Of a DNA stretch of 64,000 bases, positions 61,878-64,000 are shown piece after piece. The stretch covers positions 1,674,001 through 1,738,000 of the forward strand of contig NZ_CP194041.2 in the NCBI RefSeq assembly GCF_050870875.2. Direction: 5' to 3'. The position numbers and the translations under genes are program-made. Numbering within the stretch: the first letter of the stretch is position 1; the number at the start of each line of letters is the position of its first letter. The notes under the pieces are model-generated. The model ran no database searches. It was given only the letters and a program-made list of their open reading frames with translations, and was not told the DNA's origin. Source of the stretch: Agarivorans sp050870875 (GTDB lineage: Bacteria; Pseudomonadota; Gammaproteobacteria; Enterobacterales; Celerinatantimonadaceae).

Positions 61878-63053
61878 TTAAAATAGTGAAGCAAAAAATA
61901 GTTTGATGTAGTCAACTAGGCGTTTAAACAGACCGCCCTGTTCTACGTCTTGCAATACCACTAAGGGGTATTCGGCGACATCTTTACCATCGACTTGGAA
62001 AAATACAGACCCAACTTTTTGCCCTTTTGTTAAGGGTGCTTTGAGTTCTTCTTTTAGTTCAAAACTTGCTTGTAGTTTACTCGCCTGACCCCGTGGTAGC
62101 GTTAATGCTATATTTTGGTCAACCCCCAAAGAAACACTGTCTTGGTCTGCCATCCATACGGTTTGTTCTACAAAACTATCACCCGCTTGGTAAGGTTTGA
62201 CCGTTTCGAAGAAGCGGAATCCCCAATTGAGTAACTTTTTACTTTCGGCGGCTCTGGCTTTTGCTGAATTAGTTCCCATTACAACCGAGACTAAGCGCAT
62301 GCCGTTATTGGTCGCTGAAGAGACTAAGCTATAGCCTGCGTGCGAAGTATGGCCAGTTTTCATACCATCAACGTTAATACTCTTGTCCCAGAGGAGGGTA
62401 TTGCGGTTATGTTGGGTAATGCCGTTGTAGGTAAAAGATTTTTCTTTATAAATTGCATACTCATCCGGCGTATCACGGATTACCGCGCTGGCAAGGATCG
62501 CAATATCTTTTGCGGTAGAGTATTGCTCGGTGTTATCTAGGCCATGGCTGTTGACGTAGTGAGTATTTACCATGCCTAGGTGAGCGGCCCAAGAATTCAT
62601 CAGGCTGGCGAAAGAGTCTTCACTACCTGCAATATGCTCGGCCATTGCCACACAAGCATCGTTTCCAGATTGGATAATAATGCCTTTATTGAGGTCTGAG
62701 ACTTTAACTTGTTTGCCGACTTCAATAAACATTTTGGAAGAGTCGGGGAAGTTTTTTGACCAAGCTTTTTCGCTGATGGTTACCATGCCATCCGGATCGA
62801 GTTTTCCAGATTTTATTTCTTTACCAATAATGTAACTGGTCATTATTTTCGTGAGGCTCGCTGGGGCGAGGCTTTTTTCCTCATTTTCGGCAGCGAGTAC
62901 AGTGCCTGAGTCAAAGTCGACTAAATAATAAGCTTTTGCCGCAATGATAGGGGCATTTGGAATGACTTGTGGCGCAGCATCGGCAAGGCTCACATTGCTG
63001 ACAATCAGAAGCGCGGAAGCGCAGCTAACACGCTGAAATACATTTTTAATCAT
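61878..63053 (-). CDS. dacA: D-alanyl-D-alanine carboxypeptidase (PBP5/6 type)
   Basis: A 391-aa periplasmic enzyme that trims peptidoglycan pentapeptides. A Sec signal (about residues 1-27) precedes the peptidase S11 domain with SLTK (66-69), SGNDAC and KTGHTS motifs. A PBP5 C-terminal beta domain (about residues 285-370) follows, ending in an amphipathic helix (LFKRLVDYIKLFFASLF) for membrane attachment. Conserved neighbour of rlpA upstream and ybeD downstream. Confidence 0.93.
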   Translation of the reverse strand: MIKNVFQRVSCASALLIVSNVSLADAAPQVIPNAPIIAAKAYYLVDFDSGTVLAAENEEKSLAPASLTKIMTSYIIGKEIKSGKLDPDGMVTISEKAWSKNFPDSSKMFIEVGKQVKVSDLNKGIIIQSGNDACVAMAEHIAGSEDSFASLMNSWAAHLGMVNTHYVNSHGLDNTEQYSTAKDIAILASAVIRDTPDEYAIYKEKSFTYNGITQHNRNTLLWDKSINVDGMKTGHTSHAGYSLVSSATNNGMRLVSVVMGTNSAKARAAESKKLLNWGFRFFETVKPYQAGDSFVEQTVWMADQDSVSLGVDQNIALTLPRGQASKLQASFELKEELKAPLTKGQKVGSVFFQVDGKDVAEYPLVVLQDVEQGGLFKRLVDYIKLFFASLF

Positions 63054-63145
63054 GTTGGGCTCTTTGGCTTGTTAGTCAATAAACTTGGAAGGACATCACT
63101 ATAACAAAACTTAAGCCTTGTTGGTAAGTTCCTACGCTAAATCCA

Positions 63146-63952
63146 CTAGTTTGCTTTTAGATGAATAATATAGGCGTCTTTATATTGGCCTTGCTTAATT
63201 TGGGCTAAATTTTTCTCGGCGCTGAGGACATCCTGGTAAGGTCCAGCTCTAAGTTTTTGCCAACCATTTTCAGAAATTAATTGTGTGCTTACACCTTGGC
63301 CGTCGAGTTGACGTTGATGTTGTTCGATTTGTTGTTTGTTTTTACTGGCCAATAGTTGGATAAAATACAGAGCTTGATGGCTGCTTTGTGGTTCGGGGCT
63401 GGTTTTTTGATCATCGAAGCGAAGCAACTTGATTTTTACCTTGGCGGTACCCGCCTTGAGCATGTCTAGTTTGTAGGCTGCTGCGTAGGAGAGATCGATC
63501 ATTCGCTGTTCATAAAAGGGGCCACGGTCATTGACCCGGACAATTACCGAGCGCTGGTTGCTTAAGTTGGTGACTTCCACGTAGCTTGGTAGAGGAAGAT
63601 TTTTGTGGGCAGCGGAAAGACTGTACATATCGTAAATTTCACCATTAGAGGTGAGGTGCCCATGAAATTTTTTACCATACCAAGATGCTAGACCGGTGTC
63701 TTCATATTGTTCAATATCCTGCCAAACCTGATAGTTTTTCCCACGTACTCGATAGTCTCGATTACCTTGGCGGCTATAAGGCTCAAACCGCGGCACAGGG
63801 TTTTCCAAGTGGGCAAGCTCAGGTGCCTTATCTGGGGCCTTATCTTGACTGATCCCATAACGTTGGTCGCTTGGAGATGAGCTACAAGCCGTAAGAAGGC
63901 TCAATAGACCAAGGCTTAAGCAAAGCTTAATCATCGTGTGATTAATTCGCAT
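63146..63952 (-). CDS. rlpA: septal ring lytic transglycosylase RlpA
   Basis: A 268-aa lipoprotein with lipobox LLTAC after a hydrophobic signal. A double-psi beta-barrel domain (about residues 85-175) has TGLASWYGKKFHGHLTSNGEIYDMYSLSAAHKNLPLPSYVEVTNL, NDRGPF and IDLSYAAA. A C-terminal SPOR domain (about 195-265) binds denuded glycan at the septum. The ATG at 63952 overlaps the upstream gene's stop by about 11 bp; a later ATG at 63934 is an alternative. It precedes dacA as in related species. Confidence 0.9.
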   Translation of the reverse strand: MRINHTMIKLCLSLGLLSLLTACSSSPSDQRYGISQDKAPDKAPELAHLENPVPRFEPYSRQGNRDYRVRGKNYQVWQDIEQYEDTGLASWYGKKFHGHLTSNGEIYDMYSLSAAHKNLPLPSYVEVTNLSNQRSVIVRVNDRGPFYEQRMIDLSYAAAYKLDMLKAGTAKVKIKLLRFDDQKTSPEPQSSHQALYFIQLLASKNKQQIEQHQRQLDGQGVSTQLISENGWQKLRAGPYQDVLSAEKNLAQIKQGQYKDAYIIHLKAN

Positions 63953-64000
63953 CAAGTTGCGCCTTTGCTTGTTTGAGTTGTTGGCTAAATTGATAGACCG
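63942..64000 (-). CDS. C-terminal end of the gene upstream of rlpA (probably mltB)
   Basis: Only 18 residues plus stop are in the window (YQFSQQLKQAKAQLDAN at the end). The conserved order in related genomes is mltB-rlpA-dacA, so a membrane-bound lytic murein transglycosylase B is the likely identity. The short fragment itself proves nothing. Confidence 0.4.
   Translation of the reverse strand, partial: VYQFSQQLKQAKAQLDAN

Noticed and set aside
1..64000. CRISPR arrays, rRNA and tRNA genes
   Set aside because: No regularly spaced direct repeats and no rRNA or complete tRNA fold were seen.

Overview
The window looks like the chromosome of a marine gammaproteobacterium of moderate GC content. 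The clues are frsA-crl-proBA, the (mltB)-rlpA-dacA-ybeD-lipB-lipA cell-wall/lipoate block, a Vibrio-type DUF5062 protein, a polysaccharide lyase and integron-type gene cassettes. Placement near Vibrionaceae or Alteromonadales (for example Agarivorans) is an inference from gene content only.

Layout. 1-4.0 kb: a sugar-catabolism cluster of the E. coli ydjHGFE type (kinase, aldo-keto reductase, DeoR regulator, MFS transporter), with the kinase cut by the window edge. 4.3-5.7 kb: two uncharacterised genes. 6.0-18.0 kb and 32.5-38.4 kb: two halves of a purine-catabolism regulon. The first holds xdhABC, uraD, hiuH, guaD and puuD, a BMP-type binding protein with a 2OG-Fe(II) dioxygenase, and an NCS2 permease. 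The second holds the ABC transporter ATPase and two permeases, a RutR-like TetR regulator and 8-oxoguanine deaminase. Together they take up purines and convert guanine, hypoxanthine, xanthine and 8-oxoguanine to urate and then allantoin; no allantoinase is visible.

Five promoters of this regulon carry a sequence close to the E. coli RutR operator (TTGACCA-NN-TGGTCAA). Four of them also carry a sigma-54-like -24/-12 element that overlaps or abuts the operator, and two have NtrC-like sites upstream. This suggests dual control by nitrogen limitation and a purine-responsive repressor, and is the most interesting regulatory signal in the window.

18.2-24.8 kb: small metabolic genes, two exporters and a transglutaminase/lipoprotein pair. 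24.9-30.5 kb: an accessory graveyard. It holds two group II intron relics, an intact IS481-type insertion sequence, a short integron cassette run with one well-formed attC hairpin and no integrase, five copies of an interspersed repeat, and the surviving 3' ends of a tctA gene and a CitB/DcuR-type response regulator, each truncated exactly at a repeat copy.

38.6-55.8 kb: ordinary chromosome. It includes ldhA, a CidA/CidB pair, a MarR-HlyD-DUF2955 efflux operon with twin palindromic operators, ybiT, an SPFH protein, pepD, a second NCS2 permease, frsA, crl and proBA. 55.9-59.5 kb: a SixA-like phosphatase, then a secreted PL2-type pectate lyase followed by two secreted discoidin-domain paralogues. 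59.8-64.0 kb: the lipA/lipB/ybeD/dacA/rlpA block, in which lipB appears to carry a one-base frameshift. No tRNA, rRNA or CRISPR array was recognised.
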